A stretch of 64,000 nucleotides of DNA from Hyphomicrobiaceae bacterium (GTDB taxonomy: Bacteria; Pseudomonadota; Alphaproteobacteria; Rhizobiales; Devosiaceae), in assembly GCA_020638095.1 (NCBI GenBank), contig JACKJF010000003.1, positions 1,364,001 through 1,428,000 on the forward strand, read 5' to 3'. The first letter of the stretch is position 1, and every line of letters begins with the position of its first letter. Both the position numbers and the translations under genes were made by a program. Of the stretch, positions 16,194-25,964 are shown one piece after another. The notes below the pieces were generated by a model that was not told the origin of the DNA, made no database searches, and saw only the letters and a list, made by a program, of their open reading frames with translations.

Positions 16194-16906
16194 GCGACCA
16201 TATTCTTCGCCTCGACGACGTTCACACCGATATCGGCCAGTACCAGATTTTGCACGGCATCAGCCTCAACGTGCCCGAGGGCGGGGTGCACGTTCTGCTC
16301 GGTCGCAACGGCGCTGGCAAGACCACGACCCTGAGGACCATCATGGGGCTCTGGCGGGCCCGCGCCGGCGCCATTACCTTTCATCACCACGACATCTCCA
16401 ATTTGCACACGTCGGACATTGCCCGGCTCGGCATCGCCTATGTGCCGGAAAATATGGGGATTTTCGGCGGATTGACGGTGGCGGAAAACATGCGGTTGGC
16501 GACCCATTCCGACCGGTTCGACGCCGGGCGGCTCGACCGCATCTACGACCTCTTCCCGGCCATGAAGACCTTCTGGGACCGGCCCGCCTGGGCCCTTTCG
16601 GGCGGCCAGAAGCAGATGCTCGCCATTTCCCGCGCCATCATCGAAAAGCGCGACCTGATCCTGATCGATGAACCGACAAAGGGCCTCGCGCCAGCCATCA
16701 TCGAGGCGATGATCGCCGCCTTCCGGGAGATCGCCCAGGATACGACGATCCTGCTGGTCGAACAGAATTTCCACTTCGCCTCGTCGCTGGGAGATTCGGT
16801 GGCCGTCATCGATGACGGCCGCATTTCACATCACGGCGACATGGCCGATCTCGTCGCCGACGCGGACCTGCAGAACCGGCTCCTGAGCCTGTCGATGAAC
16901 GCCTGA
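16190..16906 (+). CDS. Branched-chain-type ABC transporter ATPase (LivF-like)
   Basis: Second ATPase, 238 residues. Walker A is GRNGAGKTT, the signature is LSGGQKQMLAISRA, and Walker B is LILIDEPTKGLAP, the last a LivF hallmark. The switch region is LLVEQNF. ATG 16190 sits in the ATGA overlap with the preceding ATPase gene. It is followed after 13 bases by the first permease with its own GGGGAG site. Confidence 0.92.
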   Translation: MSDHILRLDDVHTDIGQYQILHGISLNVPEGGVHVLLGRNGAGKTTTLRTIMGLWRARAGAITFHHHDISNLHTSDIARLGIAYVPENMGIFGGLTVAENMRLATHSDRFDAGRLDRIYDLFPAMKTFWDRPAWALSGGQKQMLAISRAIIEKRDLILIDEPTKGLAPAIIEAMIAAFREIAQDTTILLVEQNFHFASSLGDSVAVIDDGRISHHGDMADLVADADLQNRLLSLSMNA

Positions 16907-16919
16907 GCCGGGGAGAGAC

Positions 16920-17918
16920 ATGAACAAGCAAATCTCCTCACTGTTCGAAAAAGCCGGCGGCGTCTATGCGCTCCCCGTCATTCTGATGGTCATCGCCCTG
17001 CCGCTGGTCGGCTCGTTCCCGACATGGGTCACACTGACTGTTGCCGGGCTGGGCATGGGCATGATGATCTTTCTCATGGCCTCGGGGCTCAGCCTCGTTT
17101 TCGGGCTGATGGACGTGCTCAATTTCGGCCATTCCGCCTTCATTTCGTTCGGGGCCTTTATTGCTGCGTCGGTTCTGTCGGTGCTGGCAGTCTGGGTCGG
17201 CGCCGACAACTGGGTGCTCAACCTTTTGGCCCTCACGCTTGCCATCGGGGCCGCCATGCTCTTCGGCCTCGTCGCCGGCTGGGCCTTCGAGGCGGTGATC
17301 GTGAGGCCGGTCTATTCCGATCATCTGCGTCAGATTCTCATCACCATCGGTGCGCTGATTGTCGCAGACCAGCTGGTGCTGGTCATCTGGGGCGGCATTC
17401 CAATCTCCGTCCCCAAACCCGCGTTCCTGCAGGGGTCGTTCTTCATTGGCGACATTTCGATCGAGATCTACCGCTCCTTTGCCTTCGTCGTTGGGGTCGT
17501 CGTCTTCGGACTTCTTTACCTTGTCCTCAACCGCACCCGGCTCGGCCTGCTCATTCGTGCCGGGGTGGAAAACCGCGAAATGGTCGAGGCGCTCGGCTTC
17601 CGCATCGGCCGTCTGTTCGTTCTGGTTTTCGTCGTCGGCTCGGCGCTCGCGGCCATGGGCGGGGCGATGTGGGGCGGTTATCAGGGCCTGATTTCCGGCG
17701 AACTCGGCAGCCAGGTGATGATCCTCGTCTTTATCGTCGTCATCATCGGCGGGCTTGGGTCGATCGAGGGGTCGCTGCTCGGGGCCCTTTTGGTCGGGCT
17801 ACTGGGCAACTACGTCGCCTTCATCTTCCCAAAGCTCTCTCTCGCCTCGAACATGCTCTTGATGATGGTAATCCTTCTCTGGCGGCCCTATGGGCTCAAA
17901 CCGGCGATCAAGCGGTGA
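16920..17918 (+). CDS. Branched-chain-type ABC transporter permease (LivH-like)
   Basis: Inner-membrane permease, 332 residues, with about eight hydrophobic segments. The LivH pattern is visible in ASGLSLVFGLMDVLNFGHSAF and in the late GGLGSIEGSLLGALLVG segment. It pairs with the next permease to form the channel. A GGGGAGAG site precedes ATG 16920. The next gene starts 10 bases after the stop. Confidence 0.9.
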   Translation: MNKQISSLFEKAGGVYALPVILMVIALPLVGSFPTWVTLTVAGLGMGMMIFLMASGLSLVFGLMDVLNFGHSAFISFGAFIAASVLSVLAVWVGADNWVLNLLALTLAIGAAMLFGLVAGWAFEAVIVRPVYSDHLRQILITIGALIVADQLVLVIWGGIPISVPKPAFLQGSFFIGDISIEIYRSFAFVVGVVVFGLLYLVLNRTRLGLLIRAGVENREMVEALGFRIGRLFVLVFVVGSALAAMGGAMWGGYQGLISGELGSQVMILVFIVVIIGGLGSIEGSLLGALLVGLLGNYVAFIFPKLSLASNMLLMMVILLWRPYGLKPAIKR

Positions 17919-17928
17919 GGGCGGGCGA

Positions 17929-19026
17929 ATGACCGATCTTGCTTCGAACCCGCCTGCATCCCGCGTCACGACCGGTCGCGTCATCGTCTGGACGCTTGCA
18001 GCGCTGATCGGGCTCACCCTGATGTTCGCGCCGTTCCTTTTCACTGATGTCAGAAGCCAGCAGGTCGCCGCGCGTATCTGCGTCTTCATCGTTCTGGCGG
18101 CGAGCTATGACCTTCTCATCGGCTATACGGGTATCGTCTCGTTCGCCCACACCATGTTCTTCGGTCTCGGCGCCTATGGCGCCGCGATCGCGCTCAAGGC
18201 CATGGGTGGCGGCTGGGCGGCTATTGCCCTCGGCGGGGCCGGCGGCATCGCGGCGGCAATCGTGCTCGCCTTCCTGATCGGGGTCCTGTCCCTGCGAGTG
18301 AAGGCGATCTTTTTCGCCATGGTGACTCTTGCCGCAGCGTCGGTGATGATGGTTCTGGCAAGCCAGTTTTCCGGCCTGACGGGCGGCGAAGACGGCATTG
18401 TCTACACCACACCCGACCTCTTCAAACCGGCGACAAGGCTTCTGGTCGATGCGGACGGTGGCGTGATCAAGCTCTTCGGCGTGTCGCTCAATGGCAAGAT
18501 CGCCGCCTATTACTTCGTTTTCCTGATCAGCCTTGCCCTGTTCTGGTTCCTGTTGCGCATCGTCCGCTCGCCGCTCGGCACGGTTCTCGAAGCCATCCGC
18601 GAAAACGAAATGCGGGCCGAGGCGCTCGGCTATCGCGTAGTCGCGTACCGTACCGCCGTCTTTATCATTGCCGCCATCGTCGCCGCGCTCGCCGGCCTCC
18701 TCTGGGCCGTGTGGCTGAAATATACCGGTCCGGATTCGGTGCTTTCATTCGACATCATGATCGACATTCTCTTGATGGTCGTGATCGGCGGCATGGGTAC
18801 GATGTATGGCGCCGTGATCGGCGTCGCGCTGATGAGTCTGGCGCAATATTATCTCAAGGACATCATGGAAGTTGCGGCCTCGGCTACTGCAAACGTGCCG
18901 GTTCTGCCCCAGATGCTCAACCCCGATCGGTGGCTTTTGTGGCTCGGCATTCTCTTCATTCTGCTCGTCTATTTCTTTCCAGCCGGCATTGCCGGCACGC
19001 TGATGAAAAAAGGAGGTCAGAAATGA
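17929..19026 (+). CDS. Branched-chain-type ABC transporter permease (LivM-like)
   Basis: Second permease, 365 residues, with eight to ten hydrophobic segments. LivM hallmarks are SYDLLIGYTGIVSFAH and, near the end, VVIGGMGTMYGAVIG. Residues before ATG 17929 in the same frame lie in the upstream gene end and lack a site, whereas GAGGG precedes 17929. The stop overlaps the hydrolase start as ATGA, and AGGAGG for the hydrolase lies inside this gene. Confidence 0.9.
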   Translation: MTDLASNPPASRVTTGRVIVWTLAALIGLTLMFAPFLFTDVRSQQVAARICVFIVLAASYDLLIGYTGIVSFAHTMFFGLGAYGAAIALKAMGGGWAAIALGGAGGIAAAIVLAFLIGVLSLRVKAIFFAMVTLAAASVMMVLASQFSGLTGGEDGIVYTTPDLFKPATRLLVDADGGVIKLFGVSLNGKIAAYYFVFLISLALFWFLLRIVRSPLGTVLEAIRENEMRAEALGYRVVAYRTAVFIIAAIVAALAGLLWAVWLKYTGPDSVLSFDIMIDILLMVVIGGMGTMYGAVIGVALMSLAQYYLKDIMEVAASATANVPVLPQMLNPDRWLLWLGILFILLVYFFPAGIAGTLMKKGGQK

Positions 19027-19862
19027 CCGGTCCCGTCTCTGCCTACGTTTCCGCAGGCGAACATGAAATCCACGTGACCCATTGGGGCGATCCGGCCAAT
19101 CCGGCCCTCGTCATGTGGCACGGTTTAGCGCGCACGGGCCGCGATTTCGACGAACCGGCATCGGCGCTCAGCGACCAATATTTCGTTCTTTGCCCCGACA
19201 CGCTTGGGCGCGGCCTCTCGTCCTGGGCCAGGGACGTCAACACCGACTATTCCTATAAGGCCTATGGCGACCAGGCTGAAGCGGTGCTCGACCATTTCGG
19301 CATTGGCAAGGTGCGCTGGGTGGGGACCTCCATGGGCGGGTTGATCGGCGTGACCCTGGCCGGTGACCGTATGCGGGACCGCATCACCCATCTGGTGGTC
19401 AACGACGTTGGTCCGTCCATTCCCGTCGAGGCGACCACCCGCATTGCCGCCTATGTCGGCGGGCCTCCCGAATTCGACAAAGTCAGCGAACTCGAGGCGT
19501 GGCTGAGAAAGAACTACACCCCGTTCGGCCAGAACCCGGAAAGCTTCTGGCGCCGCATGGCCGACAGTTCGGGCCGTCGCATGGACAATGGCAAGATCAC
19601 TGTTCACTACGATCCCCGGATCACCAGCCAGTTCACGGTGCACAAGGGCGACCTCGACGTCTGGCCCTATTGGGACCAGATTGCGGCCAAGACTCTTCTG
19701 ACCCGCGGAGCCAATTCCGACGTCTTGCCCAAAGCCCTCGCGGACGAAATGTGCAGCCGGGGACCGAAAGCCGAATTCGTCGAGTTCGAGGGCTTTGGCC
19801 ACGCCCCGACGCTTGGGTCGGAAGCGGAAATTGCCGTGATCAGGCGTTTCCTGTCGGTTTGA
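19023..19862 (+). CDS. Alpha/beta hydrolase
   Basis: Cytoplasmic hydrolase of 279 residues without a signal peptide. The nucleophile is the serine of GTSMGG. WHGLARTG forms the oxyanion region, and the catalytic histidine is in GFGHAPTLG. It is the last gene of the importer operon (ATGA overlap, AGGAGG at 19011-19016), so it likely opens an imported ester, lactone or amide. With the neighbouring 3-hydroxybutyrate enzymes an ester or oligomer of 3-hydroxybutyrate is a reasonable but unproven substrate. Confidence 0.85.
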   Translation: MTGPVSAYVSAGEHEIHVTHWGDPANPALVMWHGLARTGRDFDEPASALSDQYFVLCPDTLGRGLSSWARDVNTDYSYKAYGDQAEAVLDHFGIGKVRWVGTSMGGLIGVTLAGDRMRDRITHLVVNDVGPSIPVEATTRIAAYVGGPPEFDKVSELEAWLRKNYTPFGQNPESFWRRMADSSGRRMDNGKITVHYDPRITSQFTVHKGDLDVWPYWDQIAAKTLLTRGANSDVLPKALADEMCSRGPKAEFVEFEGFGHAPTLGSEAEIAVIRRFLSV

Positions 19863-19874
19863 GCGGCGGGCCGA

Positions 19875-20660
19875 TCAAACCTCGATGAACCTGTTGGCGA
19901 CTTCGGCTTCTAAGGCGAGCATCTGCTGCTCGGCCAGGGCCATGTGCTCGGCCATGATGGCGTTGACTTTGGTCGCGTCACCTGCGCGCATCGCATCGAT
20001 CAGGTCGCGCTGAAAAGCGATGCCGCGTTGCCGGAGCACCGGTTGCGGCTGGCGATAGATGTCGTGGCAGACCGCGAGGTCCTTGAGGAGCCGCTGAAGA
20101 AACCTCACCTGAAACGCAAGAAGCGCGTTGTCCGAATATTCGGCGACGACGCTGTGAAAATCCAACTCCGCCATACGCTGGTCCCAGCGTTCCTGGGCAT
20201 CGTTCGGTTCGTGATCATAGATCGCGATCGTGTCCTCGAGGCGCCTGAAACCGGCGTCATCGATATGCCGCATGGCGCTGACCGCCACGAGCGGTTCGAG
20301 AACCTTGCGGAGGGCGTAGATGTCGGCAATCGTTACCTTCTTGGCAAAGAGGTAGTTGCCAAGAAGGCTCATTGCCCGCCGCTCCGACATGCGTTCGACG
20401 AAGGCGCCACCGCCAGGTCCGGTACGGATGCGAACGAGCCCCTGAACCTCGAGCGACTTCAGCGCTTCGCGAACCGTGCCCTTGCTCGCCGCATACTGCG
20501 CCATCAGTTCCTTTTCCTGCGGAAGCCGGTCGCCGGGTTCGAGGCCGTGCTGGATCATGGTCAGCTTGATCGCATCGGCAATCTCATCCGTGCGCTTGCG
20601 CAGCCGTGACTTTGGCTTTGAAACAACGGACCCCGGCTCGGAAGTGATTTCGTGGGACAT
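19875..20660 (-). CDS. FCD-domain GntR-family transcriptional regulator
   Basis: FadR-type repressor or activator, 261 residues. The N-terminal winged helix (about 20-90) has LPQEKELMAQYAASKGTVREALKSLEVQGLV. The C-terminal all-alpha FCD ligand domain has LRKVLEPLVA and the metal-type histidines of DFHSVV and AEHMALA. It lies 14 bases after the last transporter gene, so it is probably in the dppABCDF-like operon and may act on the paired palindromes at 25965-26010. Confidence 0.88.
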   Translation of the reverse strand: MSHEITSEPGSVVSKPKSRLRKRTDEIADAIKLTMIQHGLEPGDRLPQEKELMAQYAASKGTVREALKSLEVQGLVRIRTGPGGGAFVERMSERRAMSLLGNYLFAKKVTIADIYALRKVLEPLVAVSAMRHIDDAGFRRLEDTIAIYDHEPNDAQERWDQRMAELDFHSVVAEYSDNALLAFQVRFLQRLLKDLAVCHDIYRQPQPVLRQRGIAFQRDLIDAMRAGDATKVNAIMAEHMALAEQQMLALEAEVANRFIEV

Positions 20661-20674
20661 GAAGTTCGTGGGGC

Positions 20675-21460
20675 CTAAAGTCGTGGCGCGCTGGAGATCA
20701 GGCGCTTTGTATAGTCATGTTCCGGTGCACTGAAAAGTTGTTCGGCCGAACCGAGTTCAACGACCTCACCAAAATACATCACCGCCACCCGGTCGGAAAT
20801 GCTCTCGACCACCGCAAGATCGTGACTGATGAAGAGATAGGAGAGGTCGAACTCTTTCTTCAGGTCCTCGAGAAGTACCAGAACCTGAGCCTGTACCGAT
20901 ACGTCGAGCGCCGAGACGGGTTCGTCCAGTACCATGATGCGCGGTTCTGCTGCCAGCGCCCGCGCAATGGCGATGCGCTGCGCCTGCCCGCCGGAAAACT
21001 CGTGCGGATAACGCTGGTGGGTGTCGGCCGGCATCTGTACCGCGTCGAACAGGTCTTTCATGCGCGACTTGCGTTTCGCGTCATCGTAGCCCTTGAGCAG
21101 GCGCAGCGGCGCATCGAGGGTTTGCCCGATCGTCTTGCGCGGATTGAGCGATGCGACCGGGTCCTGAAAGACATATTGAATCATGTTGCCGAAGGCGCGC
21201 ACCCCATCGGCGGCGAGGTCGTGCCATGCACGTCCGGCAATTTTCATCTCTCCGGAGGTTGGAGCCTCCAGTCCCACGACCATGCGCGCCAGGGTCGACT
21301 TGCCCGAGCCGCTTTCCCCGACAATGGCAAGGGTCTCGCCCTGCTCAAGGGCCAGCGTGACATTTCGGACGGCCTGCACTTCGTGGGTTCTTCCGCCGAA
21401 AAGCGTGCGCTTGCCGCCGAAGGTCTTGACGAGATTGGTGACCTCGATTGCCTTTTCCAT
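20675..21460 (-). CDS. Peptide-type ABC transporter ATPase (DppF-like)
   Basis: ATPase of 261 residues. Walker A is GESGSGKST, the signature is FSGGQAQRIAIARAL, and Walker B is IMVLDEPVSALDVSVQAQ, typical of the oligopeptide/dipeptide/nickel group. ATG 21460 overlaps the upstream stop as TGATG and has GAGGGGA before it; GTG 21463 is possible. It pairs with the ATPase half of the fused protein upstream. Confidence 0.9.
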   Translation of the reverse strand: MEKAIEVTNLVKTFGGKRTLFGGRTHEVQAVRNVTLALEQGETLAIVGESGSGKSTLARMVVGLEAPTSGEMKIAGRAWHDLAADGVRAFGNMIQYVFQDPVASLNPRKTIGQTLDAPLRLLKGYDDAKRKSRMKDLFDAVQMPADTHQRYPHEFSGGQAQRIAIARALAAEPRIMVLDEPVSALDVSVQAQVLVLLEDLKKEFDLSYLFISHDLAVVESISDRVAVMYFGEVVELGSAEQLFSAPEHDYTKRLISSAPRL

Positions 21461-23265
21461 CACGCCCGTCCCCTCGCTTCGCGGTCGAGCAGGGCCCGCA
21501 CCCCTTCAAGGAAGGCGCGGCCCTGGCCGGGCTTCGGCACACAGGCAATCAAGCGCTTCGTGTAGTCGTGTTGCGGGTTGCGCAGCACTTCGCTGGTTGC
21601 GCCCGCCTCAACGATTTTGCCGTAGCGCATGACGGCGACCTTGTCGCAGATCTGGGCGACAACGCCGAAATCGTGGGTGATGAACAGGAGGGCCAGACCG
21701 CGTTCCTCGCGCAGGACCTGCAACAGCCGGAGGATTTCCGCCTGCACCGTGACATCAAGCGCGGTGGTCGGCTCGTCGGCGATGATGATGTCCGGATCGT
21801 TGGCCAGTGCCATGGCGATACCGACACGCTGGCGTTGTCCACCCGACAATTCATGCGGATAGGCGCTCGATCGTTGTTCCGGATCGGGCAGGCGGACCGC
21901 TTTGAAAAGCTCTACCGCCTTGGCCCTCGCCTCAGTCTGGCTGACCGGCTGATGTACCCGGATCGCCTCCGCGACCTGATCGCCAATGGTAAAAAGCGGG
22001 TGCAGGGTCGTCAGCGGATCCTGAAACACATAGGCGACCTTGCCACCGCGATAGGAGGTGATTTTCGTCTCGGGCATGGAGAGGATGTCTTCGCCATCGA
22101 TATCGACGCGTCCACCGGTGATGATGCCCGGCGGCGAGGCGACTAGACCCAGAAGCGACAGGGCGGTGACGCTCTTGCCCGATCCGCTTTCGCCGATCAG
22201 GCCGAGGCATTCGCCCTTGCTGAGGGAGAAGCTGACGCCCTTGACCGCCGGTTCGGGTCCTTTCGTGCCTTCGAAGCTCGTTTCGAGTTCGACCACGTTG
22301 AGGGCGGCACCTCCCGCCGGTTGCGCGGTCGGCGTGTCGCGGCGTTCGATGCGGGTCACCGCCCGCGGACGGGAGAGGGCGCCCGCCCTGAGGCGCGGAT
22401 CGAGTGCGTCGCGCACCCCATCGCCGAGCAGGTTGATACTCATCACGATGATGAAGACCATGAGGCCGGGCGCCGTCGCAACGAACGGGTGCGTGAACAT
22501 CTGCGTTCTGGCCTCGCCCAGCATCGACCCGAGGTCCGCCTGCGGCGGCTGCGCCCCCAGCCCAAGGAAGCTGAGGCCCGCAGTTTCGAGGATCATCCAG
22601 CCAACGGTCGTCGACATGGTAATCACGATCACCGGCAGGACGTTTGGCAGGATTTCCGTAAGAATGATCGAGAGGTGACCCTTGCCGGACAGCCGCGCCG
22701 CGTCGACAAATTCTCGATGCGAAAGTCCGATCGTGATGCCGCGAATGTTTCGCGCGAAGAAGGGAATGTTGACGACCGAAATCGCATAAAGCGCGTTCAT
22801 CAGGCCCGGCCCGAGTACGGCAACGATCGCGAGCGCCAAAAGGATGTAGGGAAAGGCCATCAGCATATCGATGCCGCGCATCATCAGATTGTCGGTGCGC
22901 CCGCCCGCATAGCCGGAAACGAGCCCGATTGCCGACCCGAAGAAGGCGGCAATCACCGAGGCCGAAATGCCGACCAGCAGTGAAACCTGCGTGCCCCAGA
23001 TCAGGCGGGCGAGAACGTCGCGACCGAGATGATCGGTACCCAGCAGGTGACCGGGACTGCCGAAGGGCAGGAATCTTTCGGCGAGACTGGTCGCATCGGG
23101 ATTGGGGATGGGCAGCAACGGCGCGGCGACGGCAACCAAGATCACCGCGCAAATCAGATAGAACCCGATCGCCGCGAGCGTGTTGTTCATCAGGAGTTGC
23201 CAGGCCGTCGGCCGACGGCTTTCCTTGATGACTTCGACGCGCTTCATCGTTGCCGACCCGCTCAT
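21460..23265 (-). CDS. Fused peptide-type ABC permease-ATPase (DppC-DppD fusion)
   Basis: Single 601-residue chain joining a DppC-like permease (about 1-290: six membrane segments, [33 protein letters not shown]) to a DppD-like ATPase (about 330-595: Walker [10 protein letters not shown], signature [15 protein letters not shown], Walker [18 protein letters not shown]). The linker (about 290-325) is Arg/Pro/Thr rich. There is no frame break, so it is a true fusion. ATG 23265 overlaps the upstream permease stop as ATGA. Confidence 0.9.
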   Translation of the reverse strand: MSGSATMKRVEVIKESRRPTAWQLLMNNTLAAIGFYLICAVILVAVAAPLLPIPNPDATSLAERFLPFGSPGHLLGTDHLGRDVLARLIWGTQVSLLVGISASVIAAFFGSAIGLVSGYAGGRTDNLMMRGIDMLMAFPYILLALAIVAVLGPGLMNALYAISVVNIPFFARNIRGITIGLSHREFVDAARLSGKGHLSIILTEILPNVLPVIVITMSTTVGWMILETAGLSFLGLGAQPPQADLGSMLGEARTQMFTHPFVATAPGLMVFIIVMSINLLGDGVRDALDPRLRAGALSRPRAVTRIERRDTPTAQPAGGAALNVVELETSFEGTKGPEPAVKGVSFSLSKGECLGLIGESGSGKSVTALSLLGLVASPPGIITGGRVDIDGEDILSMPETKITSYRGGKVAYVFQDPLTTLHPLFTIGDQVAEAIRVHQPVSQTEARAKAVELFKAVRLPDPEQRSSAYPHELSGGQRQRVGIAMALANDPDIIIADEPTTALDVTVQAEILRLLQVLREERGLALLFITHDFGVVAQICDKVAVMRYGKIVEAGATSEVLRNPQHDYTKRLIACVPKPGQGRAFLEGVRALLDREARGRA

Positions 23266-24209
23266 GTCTTGAGCCTTGGGTCGAGCAGCGACTGGGCGAC
23301 GTCTGCCAGGAGGTTGAAGAACACATAGGCTGCGGCGACGACCAGAACGCCGCCTTGCACCAAAAGGATGTCGCGGGTCGAGATCGCTTTGACCAGCATC
23401 GCCCCGATGCCCGGCCACTGGAACACGGTCTCGATGTAGACCGCGCCGCCAAGCACGAACCCTGCCTGGATGCCGATGACCGGAACCACGGAAACCAGGG
23501 CTGCCTTGAAGGCGTGCTTGTAGATCACCGTTCGCTCATCGAGGCCCTTGGCCCGGGCGGTACGCACGTAGTCCTGCCTTAGGACCTCAAGCATCGAGGC
23601 ACGGGTCAGGCGTGCAATGACGCCGGTTGCGACGACCGAAAGGGTCGCGGCGGGCAGAACAAGATGCCGGAGCAGGTCGGGCAGGTCGCCACCGCCATAA
23701 GCGGCAAACATGCCGGACGGAGGCAGAAGGCGCCACTGCACGGCGAAGACGATGATCATCAACAGGCCGAGGAAGAAGGACGGCATGGAAATGCCGATCA
23801 GGACGAAAAAGGTGACGACCCGGTCAACCCAGGTGAACTGGCGAACCGCGGAGACGATGCCGGCGAGAAGTCCGAGAAACGAGCAGATGACCAGCGACGT
23901 CCCGGCCAGAATGAGCGTCGCCGAGAAGCGTTCCAGAATTTCGTCGAGCACCGGGCGGTTGAGAATGTAGGAGCGGCCGAAATCGCCGTGCAGCAGGTTG
24001 CCGACCCAGATGAAATACTGGTCCCAGAGGGGCTTATCGAGCCCGAGCTGCTGGTTGATGCGCGCGACATTTTCAGGAGTTGCAAAGGCGCCGAGGATGG
24101 CCGTGGCCGGATCGCCGGGAATTGCCGCCATGATCAGGAAGACGATGATCGACAGGCCGACCAGAACCGGGATCGCGGCAAAGAGACGCTTGACGATATA
24201 GCCGGTCAC
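23262..24209 (-). CDS. Peptide-type ABC transporter permease (DppB-like)
   Basis: Inner-membrane permease, 315 residues, six membrane segments. DppB marks: PGDPA in the first loop, LGLDKPLWDQY, HGDFGRSY, and the EVLRQDYVRTARAKGL coupling loop. GTG 24209 is chosen because GGAGG lies about seven bases upstream and the protein then begins TGYIVKRL; a TTG at 24242 would add 11 residues. It lies downstream of the binding-protein gene across a hairpin. Confidence 0.9.
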   Translation of the reverse strand: MTGYIVKRLFAAIPVLVGLSIIVFLIMAAIPGDPATAILGAFATPENVARINQQLGLDKPLWDQYFIWVGNLLHGDFGRSYILNRPVLDEILERFSATLILAGTSLVICSFLGLLAGIVSAVRQFTWVDRVVTFFVLIGISMPSFFLGLLMIIVFAVQWRLLPPSGMFAAYGGGDLPDLLRHLVLPAATLSVVATGVIARLTRASMLEVLRQDYVRTARAKGLDERTVIYKHAFKAALVSVVPVIGIQAGFVLGGAVYIETVFQWPGIGAMLVKAISTRDILLVQGGVLVVAAAYVFFNLLADVAQSLLDPRLKT

Positions 24210-24276
24210 GGTGGTCGACCTCCAGATTTCGCGGTCCGGCAATCGGTCCGGGACTAGCCGCTTTTCCAGACGGAAT

Positions 24277-24300
24277 GGGCCGGCGAGTCAACGCCGGCCC
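24277..24300 (-). promoter_or_regulatory. Intergenic hairpin between binding-protein and permease genes
   Basis: A perfect 9-bp GC stem (GGGCCGGCG / CGCCGGCCC) with a six-base loop follows the binding-protein stop on the minus strand. No T-run follows, so it probably stabilises the upstream message or attenuates transcription, as seen also in the other importer operon at 15378-15400. Confidence 0.6.
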
Positions 24301-24315
24301 GGAGTTTGACCAAGC

Positions 24316-25890
24316 CTAGTTGGGCTTGGATACCTTTCGCAGATCGAGAAGGAACGACGGCTGCAGCGCGAAGTTTTCAACCCGCGCGGACGAGACCGCG
24401 TTCTGCTTCCAGTTGGCCACGAAGAGCCACGGGGCATCGTCGTAGACCAGTTCCTGCATCTGCTTGTAGAGACTGGCGCGCTCGGCCTGATCGGTCGATT
24501 TGCGGGCCGCTTCGAGCAGTTCGTCAACCTTCGGATTCGAATAGTAACCCGAGTTGAAGCCGCCCTTGTCGGGCCAGGCATCGGTGCGAAGAGCCAGGAA
24601 CGGCAGGGTGTCCGGATCGTTGGTCATCCACGCCATTTCAGCCATGTCACCCTTGCCCTCAAGACCTGGGTTCACGATTCCGAGGAACGTGTTCCACTCG
24701 TAGGTCTCGATCTTGACCTTGAGGCCGACGGCCTCGAGATCCGCCTGGATCGCGGTTCCCATCGGGATCGGATCGAGCATGCCCGAACCGCCTTCGGTGA
24801 CGAGGAATGTGACCTCGGCGCCTTCGAATCCGGCATCCTTGATCATCTGGCGCGCCTTATCCGGGTTGTATGGATAAGGATCGAGACTCTCGTCATAGGC
24901 CCAGTTGAAGGCCGGTGGGGTCGGTCCAGCGGCAACCGTCGCGGTTCCCTGCAGAACGTTATCCACGAGCGCCTGCTTGTTGACGGCGTAGTTGACCGCC
25001 TGACGCACTTCCTTGTTGGCAAACGGACCGTCCTTGGCATTCAGGATCAGGAACCATAGATGGGGTCCAGCCTGCTCGTAGACCTTGAACGCCGGGTCAC
25101 TGGCAAAGGTCGCCACATTGTCCGGCGGCACCTCGACCATGAGATCAAGCCCGCCCGACAGCATCTCGGCAACGCGGGTATTGGCATCGGTGATCGGGCG
25201 GTAGATGACCGCGTCGAGCGCCGGGGCGCCATCCCAGTAATCGTCATTGCGTTCGATGACCACGCGGGCATTCGACTGCCACTCGACGAACTTGAATGGG
25301 CCGGTGCCGGACGGATGTCGGCCAAAATCCTTGCCGTATTGTTCAACCGCAGCCGGCGAAACGATGAGGCCCGTCGGGTAGGCAAGGTTCGAAAGGAACG
25401 GAGCATAGGGTTCGCTGAGCGTGAATTTCACGGTCAGAGGGTCGACCGCCGTCACGTCGGTGATCGACGAGAAGAAGAACGACAGCGGGAACGGGCCGGT
25501 ATCGTGATAGGGATGGTCGTCCTTGAGCATGCGGTCGAAGTTGAACTTCACCGCATCCGCGTTGAAGTCCGAACCATCGTGGAATTTCACGCCATCGCGC
25601 AGATGGAACGTGTATTCCGTGCCGTCGTCTGAAATATCCCAGCTGGTCGCGAGGGCTGGTTCGACTTCGAGCGTGCCGGGCTTGTAGCGCACAAGTCCGT
25701 CATAGATGTTCATCAGAATACGGAAATCGTTCACCGCGGTAACGGTATGCGGATCGAGCGCCGCGGGTTCGGCAATCTGGCCGACCACGAGCACATTGGG
25801 CGGGGTTTGCGCAGCAGCGGGCGCCACAAGCCCGAACGCCGCGGCGGCGGCGAAAGCGAGAGCTGCGATCCCCTTGGATAGTTTGAGCAT
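24316..25890 (-). CDS. Peptide-type ABC transporter substrate-binding protein (DppA/SBP_bac_5)
   Basis: Periplasmic binding protein of 524 residues, first gene of the importer operon. The signal peptide has Lys, an Ala-rich core and a cut after PAAAQ (about residue 26). The family pattern LEPALATSWDISDDGTEYTF-like stretch, DGSDFNADAVKF and VRQAVNYAVNKQAL is clear. ATG 25890 has a GGAGGA site. The ligand is unknown; this family also takes glutathione, opines, heme and glycosides. Confidence 0.9.
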   Translation of the reverse strand: MLKLSKGIAALAFAAAAAFGLVAPAAAQTPPNVLVVGQIAEPAALDPHTVTAVNDFRILMNIYDGLVRYKPGTLEVEPALATSWDISDDGTEYTFHLRDGVKFHDGSDFNADAVKFNFDRMLKDDHPYHDTGPFPLSFFFSSITDVTAVDPLTVKFTLSEPYAPFLSNLAYPTGLIVSPAAVEQYGKDFGRHPSGTGPFKFVEWQSNARVVIERNDDYWDGAPALDAVIYRPITDANTRVAEMLSGGLDLMVEVPPDNVATFASDPAFKVYEQAGPHLWFLILNAKDGPFANKEVRQAVNYAVNKQALVDNVLQGTATVAAGPTPPAFNWAYDESLDPYPYNPDKARQMIKDAGFEGAEVTFLVTEGGSGMLDPIPMGTAIQADLEAVGLKVKIETYEWNTFLGIVNPGLEGKGDMAEMAWMTNDPDTLPFLALRTDAWPDKGGFNSGYYSNPKVDELLEAARKSTDQAERASLYKQMQELVYDDAPWLFVANWKQNAVSSARVENFALQPSFLLDLRKVSKPN

Positions 25891-25964
25891 GACATCCTCC
25901 AGTGGGCACGAGTGAAACCGGCCGCCCCGGAGAAGGACCGGCATTGGCGACCGATCAAAAATTA

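Noticed and set aside
21932..23452. 506-codon minus-strand frame overlapping the transporter genes
   Set aside because: Out of frame with the permease-ATPase fusion; composition Arg/Pro rich, a shadow.
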